In this document: in pieces, positions 16,368 through 23,883 of the stretch
How the letters are laid out: each line of letters begins with the position of its first letter
Position numbering within the stretch: position 1 is the stretch's first letter
Source of the DNA: JARRNO01 sp037384885
GTDB taxonomy: Bacteria > Acidobacteriota > UBA4820 > DSQY01
Direction: 5' to 3'
Length of the DNA stretch: 40,659 nucleotides
Assembly (NCBI GenBank): GCA_037384885.1
Contig: JARRNO010000013.1
Span: 1 to 40,659 of the forward strand
Notes under the pieces: generated by a model
What the model saw: only the letters and a program-made list of their open reading frames with translations
Told to the model about the DNA's origin: nothing
The model's database searches: none
Made by a program: the position numbers and the translations under genes

Positions 16368-19279
16368 ACGGCCCGCTTGACGAACTTCTTCTGAAGCTTC
16401 ATCCGCGCATCGCTTTTGCCTTGGGAGACGGTGCGCCCAATCCAAACCTCCCGGCTTCAGATGAGGGCTTTCGCCTGCTGAAGTCGTCCATGCATCTTAT
16501 TTCCATGGCCGGGCTCTCGGCGCTTCGGGAGAAGAACAATTACACCGAGGTTCTTCTCAAGAGAGCGGCTCAGGTTCTCGCCGATCCCACGATGGAGAAT
16601 CACGCCCTCTTTCAAGCCGCGCTGTTTTCAACGTATCGGGATATTTTCGGCCGCCTGTTCCCCGTCCAGTTCGCCGGCAAAGACTTGATGCCTCTCTATC
16701 TCCGCAAGTACCTGCAAATTCAGGACGCCCTCGCGAAACTCGCCCGTCTGCCGACGGAATCCAGAAAGGGGGAGCATTCTAATAAAATTGTCAGCGACGC
16801 CCTGACATTCGTGATCAACAACTGGACGGGATCGGTGGTACACCTGCGCCCCTCGAAAAGTGCGCCGGAAGGGCCCGAGGTTCTCGCAATATCGGAAGCG
16901 CCCAAGGCGGCCTACCACATCAAGACGCTCTCACACCAGATCCGGGAAGGGGTGTATTGGGTTTCGGAAACAACTCAGCCGCTGTCACTGTATCCGTTCT
17001 TTTACCACGACGGGGAGAAACGCTACCTGTTCAGGATGCTGACCTCGGACGGGGCCTTCTATAGTGAGATGGGGAAGGACGGTTATTCTTTACTGTTCAG
17101 TACAGCCCTTGTCATGGATTTGGGCGAGTTCCTCTTCAAGGCGGGGGATTACGCGCGGGCCATTGGACTTTACAAGCTCGCGGGCCCTCAGAATCGTGAA
17201 GCGGCCATCATCGTGTCCACCTTGAACCACTGCCTCACGGCCCAGGACCACGCCAAGAGGGGAGAGCCCGCAAAAGCAGCGTCCGAGTGGGAATTGGCGC
17301 TGATGGTCAAACCTGAATTTCCGGTCCTGTACCACGAGTTGGCAAGAGACTATCTGGCTTCGAACCATATTTCCCAAGCTGTTTCGGTCATGAACCGTCT
17401 CTTGGAAAGATTCCCGATCAGCGACGAAGGATATGTGGCACTGGGCGATATCTACGCGTCTAAACGTGATTGGGGGAGAGCGCAGCGTGCTTACGAGAAG
17501 GCGCTGATTCTCAATCCGCACCATGCCGAAGCAGGAGACAAGAAGAATGTGGCGCAGGTCCACCTGGAATCGAGAGCGAGGCCGGAAACAGCAAAGACAT
17601 CGGAAACGGCGGCTCTGCCTGAAGAACTTCTCGTATCGGTGACCGACCGCGTTTTGGATACTCCGAAGGAGCCCCTGGTGGGGCGCGAAGAGGACCTGGA
17701 GCAGCTCGTCCAGATTCTCTCGTGCCGTGATAAGAGAAACGCCCTGATCGTGGGAGAGGCCGGCGTAGGTAAAACAGCCCTCGTGGAGGCGCTTGCGCTG
17801 GCGATCCAAGGGGAGCATACTCCGGACCCTCTCCGGGGCAAGCGAATCTCCTCCTTGAATCTGGGCGCGTTGGTCGCAGGCGCTCGTTTCAGGGGGCAAT
17901 TCGAGGAGCGCGTTCTCCAGTTGATTCAGAAAATCCGGAACCAGGGGACATCATTCCTTAAGCATTTTCATGTGCTGAGACTTGAGGAGCTTTCTTTCGA
18001 CGCCGTGCAAGAAGTGATCCGGCAGCGAAAGACGGGCTACGAGCGTTATCACGGTGTCCGCATCCCCATTGATCTATTTGAGAATCATCTGGACCTTGTC
18101 AGAATGTCCGTTCCCAACAGATGTCTTCCCGAAAGCGTGCTGGATCTCATGGACCGGACGGCGGCGCGAGTGGCGCTGAGGGCCATGGACAGCGCACAGC
18201 CAAGTGACGTGACTCGCGCCGACCTGCTGATGACCCTCTCACAAATGTCGGGAATTTCATTTGAGCGTTTGGCCCTGTTGAAGAGGGACCGGCTGGAGGG
18301 TCTCGAAGAACTTTTGTCGGCGTATGTTATCGGGCAGGATACCGCCATCGAAAGCGTCAGCCGGGTGGTGCGGGCCGGCAAGCTGGGCTTGGATCTTAGC
18401 CCCCATCGTCCGGACGGCGTCTTCTTATTCGTGGGTCCCACGGGTGTGGGGAAGACGGAGACGGCACGCTCCCTCGCCAAGCTGCTTTTTGGCGACGAAG
18501 AGAAGCTGATTCGCATCGACATGAGCGAATACATGGAGCGAATCAGCGGCTCGCGCTTGATCGGAACGGCGCCAGGGTACGTTGGATATTACGACCAGAA
18601 CCAGTTGACCGATAAAGTGCGCCAGAACCCATACTGCGTCATCCTTTTCGATGAAGTCGAAAAGGCGGATCCGCAAGTTCTCAACCTGTTCCTCCAGATC
18701 TTTGACGCAGGCCGGCTTACAGACGGAAAGGGACGCACGGTTCGGTTCAACCATGCCACCATTATCATGACGAGCAACGTGGGAACAGGGCTGTATTCGC
18801 ACAGCCCCGTCGGCTACGGCGAACCGGACGGCAGGGGAGTGGACGAGGCTGCCATTCTTAGAGAGGTTAAGGTGGCCTTCACTCCCGAATTTCTGAACCG
18901 CCTTGATGAAGTCGTGGTGTTCAAAAATCTCACAGCAGCCTCTCTCGGCCGCATTCTCGATCTTCAACTCAGGGGACTTAGGGAAAGACTGTCACACCAG
19001 GGAAAAGTTCTGGTTCTGGATGATGATGCGAGGAGTTTCCTTTCCCACGAGGGCTATTCGTTTGAATACGGGGCGCGCAACCTCAGCAGAACACTCCGTA
19101 GACGGATCGTGGAACCGATGGCCCGGATGGCAGTGGGAAAAGACTGGGAAACCGCCCGGGGAATCCGGGTGTCTCTGGAAAACGGAGAAACGCGGCTTGT
19201 CTTGATCCAGGGCGAAGACCAGGTTCAACTGGAAGCCGAAGGGCGGGAAAATGAATTTCAGGGAGAAGGGGAGCCCTGA
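16364..19279 (+). CDS. TPR-fused Clp-type AAA+ protein with truncated first ATPase domain
   Basis: 971 residues. 1-~235: unrecognised domain. ~245-405: TPR-like repeats. ~435-640: a ClpA/ClpB D1-like module with Walker A GEAGVGKT and LNLGALVAGARFRGQFEERV; after IRKNQG-type residues ~525-530 it jumps to KHFHVLRLEELS, skipping about 60 residues that normally hold Walker B, sensor 1 and the arginine finger. ~655-930: a complete D2 module with GPTGVGKT (~691), DMSEYMER, GTAPGYVGY, VILFDEVEKA (~760), MTSN (~802), FTPEFLNRLDE and GARNLSR (~903). There is no ClpB middle coiled coil, so it is ClpA-like. V816-G817-Y818 sits where ClpA has its ClpP-binding IGL loop. It is probably a specialised unfoldase. 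Confidence 0.88.
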   Translation: MNGPLDELLLKLHPRIAFALGDGAPNPNLPASDEGFRLLKSSMHLISMAGLSALREKNNYTEVLLKRAAQVLADPTMENHALFQAALFSTYRDIFGRLFPVQFAGKDLMPLYLRKYLQIQDALAKLARLPTESRKGEHSNKIVSDALTFVINNWTGSVVHLRPSKSAPEGPEVLAISEAPKAAYHIKTLSHQIREGVYWVSETTQPLSLYPFFYHDGEKRYLFRMLTSDGAFYSEMGKDGYSLLFSTALVMDLGEFLFKAGDYARAIGLYKLAGPQNREAAIIVSTLNHCLTAQDHAKRGEPAKAASEWELALMVKPEFPVLYHELARDYLASNHISQAVSVMNRLLERFPISDEGYVALGDIYASKRDWGRAQRAYEKALILNPHHAEAGDKKNVAQVHLESRARPETAKTSETAALPEELLVSVTDRVLDTPKEPLVGREEDLEQLVQILSCRDKRNALIVGEAGVGKTALVEALALAIQGEHTPDPLRGKRISSLNLGALVAGARFRGQFEERVLQLIQKIRNQGTSFLKHFHVLRLEELSFDAVQEVIRQRKTGYERYHGVRIPIDLFENHLDLVRMSVPNRCLPESVLDLMDRTAARVALRAMDSAQPSDVTRADLLMTLSQMSGISFERLALLKRDRLEGLEELLSAYVIGQDTAIESVSRVVRAGKLGLDLSPHRPDGVFLFVGPTGVGKTETARSLAKLLFGDEEKLIRIDMSEYMERISGSRLIGTAPGYVGYYDQNQLTDKVRQNPYCVILFDEVEKADPQVLNLFLQIFDAGRLTDGKGRTVRFNHATIIMTSNVGTGLYSHSPVGYGEPDGRGVDEAAILREVKVAFTPEFLNRLDEVVVFKNLTAASLGRILDLQLRGLRERLSHQGKVLVLDDDARSFLSHEGYSFEYGARNLSRTLRRRIVEPMARMAVGKDWETARGIRVSLENGETRLVLIQGEDQVQLEAEGRENEFQGEGEP

Positions 19280-19320
19280 GGGACTCCTGGGCCGCCACTC
19301 GCTGCGAGCCTTCGGCGCCG

Positions 19321-19350
19321 TTACCTTGATGGGCCCTTTGCATCTATAGT
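19321..19350 (+). promoter_or_regulatory. Possible promoter for the DUF2892-thioredoxin group
   Basis: TTACCT (19321-19326) and TATAGT (19345-19350) are separated by 18 bases, with GGAGG (19361-19365) shortly after the predicted start near 19357. The -10 box is good and the -35 box is weaker. The 96 bases between the Clp gene and this group show no clear terminator. Confidence 0.45.
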
Positions 19351-19375
19351 AACCTGATACGGAGGTAGTCAGCCC

Positions 19376-19558
19376 ATGGTTGATAGAGCACTAAGAGGAA
19401 TCGCTGGATTTTTCATTCTCATCAGTCTGGCCCTGGGGTTCTGGGTCAGCCCGTGGTGGTATCTCTTCACCGCGTTTGTTGGCCTGAACCTGCTTCAGTC
19501 ATCCTTCAGCAAATGGTGTCCGATGATGTGGATCCTAAGAAAGGCCGGTCTCCAGTGA
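19376..19558 (+). CDS. DUF2892 (YgaP-type) small membrane protein
   Basis: 60 residues with two hydrophobic segments (IAGFFILISLALGFWVSPWW and YLFTAFVGLNLLQ) followed by SSFSKWCPMMWILRKAGLQ. The pattern of two helices then 'F-CP---L---G' is the DUF2892 signature, including the conserved Cys-Pro. GGAGG lies ten bases before the ATG. Such proteins often sit beside rhodanese or thioredoxin genes; here trxA follows. A role in sulfur or thiol chemistry at the membrane is inferred only. Confidence 0.85.
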   Translation: MVDRALRGIAGFFILISLALGFWVSPWWYLFTAFVGLNLLQSSFSKWCPMMWILRKAGLQ

Positions 19559-19650
19559 GCTGGCAGGATCTCCTGACCTTCGGCGCCGTCCTGGTTGGAT
19601 GGTATCTTTTGAATCGTTTTCTTCTCCCGCGGATGGGAGTGAGTACTTGA
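19555..19650 (+). CDS. 31-residue single-span membrane protein
   Basis: Starts at GTG 19555, which overlaps the DUF2892 stop as GTGA, and encodes VSWQDLLTFGAVLVGWYLLN followed by RFLLPRMGVST. One hydrophobic helix is followed by the 'LNR--LP--GV-T' ending. I recall this ending from short conserved proteins next to DUF2892 genes, where it often continues with a Cys; here the Cys is missing. Stop-start overlap supports coupling. The frame is open further upstream (to 19453), but that part overlaps DUF2892 and lacks similarity. Confidence 0.6.
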   Translation: MSWQDLLTFGAVLVGWYLLNRFLLPRMGVST

Positions 19651-19705
19651 ATGTCCGAAACATGCAGGGTCGAGTTCGATCCAGAGAAAAACAGGAGGCC
19701 GTTGA

Positions 19706-20035
19706 ATGGCAGGTCAAGTGATCGAAGTGAGTGACAACACTTTCCAGACCGAAGTTCTGGATGCAGATCTTCCCGTTGTAGTAGATTTCTGGGCGCCATG
19801 GTGCGGTCCGTGCCGCATGGTGGGGCCGGTGGTGGAGGATCTTTCCAACGAAATGGCCGGCCAGGCCAAATTTACAAAACTGAACGTGGACGACAACCAG
19901 GGTACCGCAGCGAAGTACGGGGTAATGGCTATCCCGACGCTTCTGGTTTTCAAAGGCGGCGAGGTGGTCCAGCAACACGTGGGAGCCCTTTCCAAGCCTG
20001 CACTAAAGAACCTGATCGCCAAGGCCGCCGGCTGA
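19706..20035 (+). CDS. trxA: Thioredoxin
   Basis: 109 residues, classic thioredoxin. FWAPWCGPCRMVGPVVEDLS holds the redox pair Cys-Gly-Pro-Cys, followed by KLNVDDNQGTAAKYGVMAIP with the cis-Pro (IPTLLVFKGGE). It reduces disulfides in cytosolic proteins. AGGAGG (19693-19698) precedes the ATG. It follows the two small membrane genes and is followed 39 bases later by a zinc-ribbon gene. Confidence 0.97.
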   Translation: MAGQVIEVSDNTFQTEVLDADLPVVVDFWAPWCGPCRMVGPVVEDLSNEMAGQAKFTKLNVDDNQGTAAKYGVMAIPTLLVFKGGEVVQQHVGALSKPALKNLIAKAAG

Positions 20036-20074
20036 GACCCCCGCGCCTTGAAAGATAGGGAGGAGTAACACTCC

Positions 20075-20287
20075 ATGCCGATCTACGAATATCATTGCGA
20101 CGAGTGTGGGGTTCGCTATGAAAAGCTCGTCTTCAATACGAGTGCACCGCCGCCGCCTTGCCCCAGCTGTGGATCCGAAAAGGTCGAAAAGCTCGTGAGT
20201 GTTCCTGGCGCATGCGGGAGCGGCGATAATATTGCGTCCGCGGGTTTTTCAGGAGGAGGCGGATGCGGCGGTTCAGGCTTCGGCTGA
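20075..20287 (+). CDS. FmdB-type zinc ribbon protein
   Basis: 70 residues. MPIYEYHCDECGVRYEKLV with the first CxxC and CPSCGSEKVEKLVSVPGA with the second form the Cys4 zinc ribbon of the FmdB/CxxC_CXXC_SSSS family. The tail is Gly/Ser-rich (GFSGGGGCGGSGFG), common in the family. The role is likely regulatory or metal related and is not known. GGAGG lies ahead of ATG 20075. A terminator-like hairpin follows at 20374. Confidence 0.9.
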   Translation: MPIYEYHCDECGVRYEKLVFNTSAPPPPCPSCGSEKVEKLVSVPGACGSGDNIASAGFSGGGGCGGSGFG

Positions 20288-20373
20288 GCAGGCTGACCCC
20301 CGAGCGCCGTGCGCGCCGATCACGATCAACTTCTGGTCTGAATTGAGCCAGAATTTACAACATGAGAGTTCCG

Positions 20374-20403
20374 GGGCTGCCCGTTCAGAAGAGTGGGCGG
20401 CCC
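20374..20403. terminator. Hairpin terminator downstream of the zinc-ribbon gene
   Basis: GGGCTGCCC (20374-20382) pairs with GGGCGGCCC (20395-20403) around a 12-base loop, one G-U pair, followed by TTTCC on the + strand. It lies in a convergent intergenic region and would end transcription from the + strand operon. Confidence 0.6.
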
Positions 20404-20691
20404 TTTCCTGATTCGCGGCCGGGCGAATGGTCTGACGGAGCAGTTGAGTTCGCTGGAGATCCTTTCTAAAGGCGTCTGATGGATTGGAGGTTTAAAGACA
20501 TTGGTACATTTTGGCGCTTATAACGTCCGATAAGAAATCTTATGTTAAATATAATCCAGCAGGAAGTGGGTCCAAGGCAGCGCCGCAGAACATGAGAAGG
20601 GAGAGTGTTACTATTACGTGTAACAACAACATGTTACCCGTGCAGACATGGACATCATGTTAAGAAACAAATGTATTGGCGTATGCCATCG
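20404..20691. other. Gene-free AT-rich stretch between convergent genes with several dyads
   Basis: No credible coding region; a 66-codon + frame (20605-20805) has no homology signal and runs into the opposite gene. Base composition is markedly more AT-rich than its surroundings. Visible elements are a 14-base dyad ATAAGA-AA-TCTTAT (20530-20543), a TATAAT hexamer (20550-20555) without a matching -35, and three copies of TGTTAC in alternating orientation (20606, 20620 inverted, 20632). The last two form a 6-bp hairpin that may serve as a weak terminator for the - strand operon. Confidence 0.55.
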
Positions 20692-21321
20692 CTAGTGCTC
20701 GAACATGGCACTGAGGAGGTTCCGGATTCCCCCAAGGAGCTCGGGAAGCTTGGCGGCGACTGTCATGCCTGGAGTCAAGTAGAGTCGCTCGGCCGGGCGC
20801 GATAAGACCTCCTCCGCCTTCAGGTCCAGGCAGCCCTTGCCATGGGGCCAGGGCCCGAAAACAGCCGTCAGCAGGAACTCGGCCAAGGAAATAGCGCCAA
20901 TGGGACGGCCGCCTTGGTGCAGCTGCTCGAGAAACGTCCGTACGGCGGGTGCGGCGTCGTGGCCTGAGGGGCCATCAAAAGCGTTCATGAGGTTCTTGAC
21001 GGCGCCTTGCCCTCCGGGTATTACCAGGCCCTCCAGAATGTTAGGACTTATTTCCTCTAGCGAATATAGCTTTCCTCGTACGAGGCGCGCGGCCTCAACC
21101 ATTATTGCGCGTTCAGGGGCGGATTCATCCTCCATGGCCGTCATGTGGTCCACCACGTGAAGTTGGCGTGCGTCCATGGCGAGGCAAACCAGTTCGTGTC
21201 CGCTTTCCTGTATGGCCAACATGCCCAGGACGGCTTCGTGTGCGTCGCTTCCGTCAAACGCACCCGATCCGGAAAGGAGAATGCCTACCCGCCGCCTGCC
21301 CTTGTGTGAGACCGCCTTCAA
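20692..21321 (-). CDS. ElbB-like DJ-1/PfpI superfamily protein without the nucleophilic Cys
   Basis: 209 residues. The N-terminus VGILLSGSGAFDGSDAHEAV and the middle PNILEGLVIPGGQGAVKNLM match ElbB (glyoxalase/'enhancing lycopene biosynthesis' protein). ElbB has the nucleophile elbow 'GFMCIAP'; here it reads GAISLAE, with Ser145 in place of Cys. SGCGV is also SGSGA, so both family cysteines are gone. DJ-1-type glyoxalase chemistry needs that Cys, so this copy may be non-catalytic or use another chemistry. The start overlaps the upstream nrnA-like stop by four bases. Confidence 0.8.
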   Translation of the reverse strand: MKAVSHKGRRRVGILLSGSGAFDGSDAHEAVLGMLAIQESGHELVCLAMDARQLHVVDHMTAMEDESAPERAIMVEAARLVRGKLYSLEEISPNILEGLVIPGGQGAVKNLMNAFDGPSGHDAAPAVRTFLEQLHQGGRPIGAISLAEFLLTAVFGPWPHGKGCLDLKAEEVLSRPAERLYLTPGMTVAAKLPELLGGIRNLLSAMFEH

Positions 21322-22307
21322 GGCCGCTTCTCCAGAACGGAAACGGCGGCCGAGATGATCTCGTCTTTCGCCCTGTCAAGCGGGAGAGCGATTCGGATTC
21401 CCGCAGCGTGAGCGTGTCCCCCGCCACCCCAACGGGAAGCGAACTGGTCTACGGCAAAATTTCCACGGGACCGGCAGGAGACCTTCGTCGCTTCGCCGGA
21501 GAGTTCTTTGAAATAAAAGCCGGCCTGCACACCGTCCACCTGCATGGTGTAATTGACGAGATCGTCGGCGTCATCCATTGTTGCGCCGAGGGCCTGAAGG
21601 TCGCGCTGCGTTGCTTGCATCCAGACGATTTTGCCGCCGGGAGATCCTTCAAGGGACTGGAGAACCCTTCCAAGGACGCGGAGGCGACGCTTGCTTTGGC
21701 GTTCAAAGATTTCCGTGTGGATTTTTTGGGGGTCGACTCCGGCATCCAGAAGTGTTCCAGCCATACGGTGTGTTGCGCCGGTTGTTCCGGAATAGCGGAA
21801 TCCGCCTGTATCAGTATAGAGCGCTGCATAAATGGGTTCGGCGAGATCGAGAGCCAGCGGGATCCCGAGATGCTCCAGGATGCGGGCCACAACTTCACCG
21901 GTCGCCGAAGCTTCCGTATCCAGCATATAATCCGCCCCGGGTTCCCGTTTCAGGCGGTGGTGGTCGATGACCAGAATGCCGCGGCTGCTGCGTGCGTAAG
22001 GCAGCACATCGCCCAGTCGCTCAAATGCCCCCATGTCGACCACGACCGTCAAGGCTTCTGCGAAGAGCTTATGGGGGGCGTCCAGGGAATCAATGGTCCG
22101 AATTTCATCGGGATACTTCAGCAGGAAGGTCAGCGACTGCGGAACTGGAGTGGGATTGATCATGTGCACGGTGTGACCAAGGCCTGCCAGTCCCCGACCA
22201 AGAGCCAGCTCGCTTCCGATCCCGTCTCCATCGCTGGACATGTGCGTGCAGATAACGATGTTCCGGCATTCTACGAGCCGCCGTATGAGCCTTTCCTCCA
22301 GCTCCAT
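21318..22307 (-). CDS. NrnA-like DHH/DHHA1 phosphoesterase
   Basis: 329 residues from ATG 22307, which has AAGGA seven bases upstream; a TTG at 22325 is in frame but less likely. DHH motifs: THMSSDGDGIGSELAL, VVVDMG, ILVIDHHRLKREPGADYM, and AALYTDTGGFRYSGTT. The C-terminal DHHA1 domain ends with GGGGHAHAAG. Relatives degrade nanoRNA and pAp or linear cyclic-dinucleotide products such as pApA. With a PgpH-like enzyme encoded in the window, a role in finishing c-di-AMP turnover is plausible but inferred. Confidence 0.9.
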   Translation of the reverse strand: MELEERLIRRLVECRNIVICTHMSSDGDGIGSELALGRGLAGLGHTVHMINPTPVPQSLTFLLKYPDEIRTIDSLDAPHKLFAEALTVVVDMGAFERLGDVLPYARSSRGILVIDHHRLKREPGADYMLDTEASATGEVVARILEHLGIPLALDLAEPIYAALYTDTGGFRYSGTTGATHRMAGTLLDAGVDPQKIHTEIFERQSKRRLRVLGRVLQSLEGSPGGKIVWMQATQRDLQALGATMDDADDLVNYTMQVDGVQAGFYFKELSGEATKVSCRSRGNFAVDQFASRWGGGGHAHAAGIRIALPLDRAKDEIISAAVSVLEKRP

Positions 22308-22331
22308 GTCTCGATCCTTTATCAACGTTAC

Positions 22332-22360
22332 ATCTTAGGAGGTGATTGCGAAAAAAGCAA
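22332..22360 (-). promoter_or_regulatory. Sigma70-type promoter for the nrnA-elbB-like operon
   Basis: On the minus strand TTGCTT (22360-22355) and TAAGAT (22337-22332) are separated by 17 bases. The start site would be near 22325, giving an ~18-base leader with AAGGA before ATG 22307. It lies in the divergent region shared with the glycan cluster. Confidence 0.65.
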
Positions 22361-22433
22361 GCCGACGCCCAGGTAGGGCCGTGTCCCGCGCAAGGCGCGC
22401 CTATGTTAAACTTGAGAGCATGGAGGGCAGGGC

Positions 22434-23876
22434 TTGCTGAAGCGATACCGTAAGCAGTTCAACATCCTCTGTTTTCTTGTGGATCTACTGGCGGTCACTC
22501 TCTGTTCGGTGCTTGCCTATTGGGTCCGGGACGGCATCGGGCTGAACATGTTTCATCTCAAGCCCCTCTTCCCCATTTCCTCATATGTTCCCGTTTTCAT
22601 TCTTGCCGCCCTCGCCTTGGTGGGTTCGCTCTTCGCGGTTGGCGCCTACAGGGTTCATCCGCTCACACGACTGTCCACTTTTCTCATCAACAACGCAAAA
22701 GCAGTCCTTTTGACGTTGGTGCTGACGCTCGCCCTTGCCTATGTCTTGAGGCTGAACTTCGTCAGCCGTACTCTTGTCATCCTTTTTCTGTCTCTGTTTC
22801 TGGCGCTGTCCAGCCTCTTCAAATACTGGCTTTCTCTTGGATTTGCCTTTCAAACCAAGACTGGAAGTCTCGTCCGAGTTCTTGTCATCGTTGGCTGCAC
22901 GGCCAGAGCGCGCCAGATCGCGGAACTGGTCCTGGCCCATCGGGAGTGGGGGCTATCGCTCAGGGGATTCTTTTCGGAACGGAAAGGGGGCGGGTCGCCC
23001 CAGGACATGGAGGCCATGCAGCGGCTCGGACTTCCCTGTCTCGGGATGGCCTCGGATCTTCCCCGCGCCATGGAGAGGGAAGTGATCGACGCGGTGGTGT
23101 TCGCCGTGGATTCGCGCAGCCTCCGGAATTTCGAAGACTTGTGCCTGACATGCGAAGATATGGGCGTGGATGTTCTCATCGCCGCCAATCTCTTTCCCCA
23201 CCTGATCTCAAACATCCGTTTCGAGCAGCTGGATGAGATCCCAGTCCTGCATTTCACCACCACTCCTCAAGACCAGGTTGCCCTTTTCATCAAGCGTTTG
23301 CTGGATATCTCGGGATCCCTGACGGCGTTGATTTTGCTCTCCCCTCTTCTCCTGCTCTTCATGGCTTTGATCCGCATGACGAGCCCAGGGCCGGTCTTTT
23401 TCAGGCAGGAACGTATGGGCCTGAATGGACGCCGCTTTACGCTGTATAAGTTCAGGACGATGGTGAAAGATGCGGAGAAGATCAAAGAGAATCTGAGTCA
23501 TCTTAACGAGGCCGACGGCCCCGTTTTCAAAATTCGTAACGACCCACGAATTACGCCGCTTGGACGGATCTTGAGAAAGACCTCCGTCGATGAACTCCCC
23601 CAGTTTTGGAACGTTTTGAGGGGAGAGATGTCGCTGGTTGGGCCCCGTCCGCCCATTCCGGCCGAAGTGGAACACTATGAGCGCTGGCAGCGCCGCAGGC
23701 TCTCCATGCGGCCTGGACTTACCTGCCTTTGGCAGGTGTCGGGCCGCAGTGAGTTGGATTTTGATCAATGGATGAAGCTCGACTTGGAATATATCGACAA
23801 ATGGGGTTTAGCTTTGGATTTGAAAATTATTCTCAAAACAATCCCTGCAGTCCTGAGCGGACGGGGGGCTGCATGA
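22434..23876 (+). CDS. Polyprenyl-phosphate glycosylphosphotransferase (WcaJ/WbaP-type initiating sugar transferase)
   Basis: 480 residues from TTG 22434; GGAGGG lies six bases upstream and no other start codon is available before an in-frame stop. Four or five N-terminal membrane helices (~10-130), a nucleotide-binding-like central domain (~150-265), another helix (~285-310), then the bacterial sugar transferase domain: VFFRQERMGLNGRRFTLYKF, RTMVKDAEK, DELPQFWNVLRGEMSLVGPR, and RPGLTCLWQVSGRSELDF. These enzymes move a sugar-1-phosphate from UDP-sugar onto undecaprenyl phosphate at the inner membrane. It leads the arn-type cluster, eight bases before arnT. Confidence 0.93.
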   Translation: MLKRYRKQFNILCFLVDLLAVTLCSVLAYWVRDGIGLNMFHLKPLFPISSYVPVFILAALALVGSLFAVGAYRVHPLTRLSTFLINNAKAVLLTLVLTLALAYVLRLNFVSRTLVILFLSLFLALSSLFKYWLSLGFAFQTKTGSLVRVLVIVGCTARARQIAELVLAHREWGLSLRGFFSERKGGGSPQDMEAMQRLGLPCLGMASDLPRAMEREVIDAVVFAVDSRSLRNFEDLCLTCEDMGVDVLIAANLFPHLISNIRFEQLDEIPVLHFTTTPQDQVALFIKRLLDISGSLTALILLSPLLLLFMALIRMTSPGPVFFRQERMGLNGRRFTLYKFRTMVKDAEKIKENLSHLNEADGPVFKIRNDPRITPLGRILRKTSVDELPQFWNVLRGEMSLVGPRPPIPAEVEHYERWQRRRLSMRPGLTCLWQVSGRSELDFDQWMKLDLEYIDKWGLALDLKIILKTIPAVLSGRGAA

Positions 23877-23883
23877 GGTCGCC

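Noticed and set aside
20605..20805. 66-codon plus-strand frame in the AT-rich island
   Set aside because: No strong ribosome site or similarity, and it extends into the opposite gene.
21105..22376. 423-codon open frame on the plus strand
   Set aside because: Runs against the clear NrnA-like and ElbB-like genes; composition is Cys/Arg/Gly noise.
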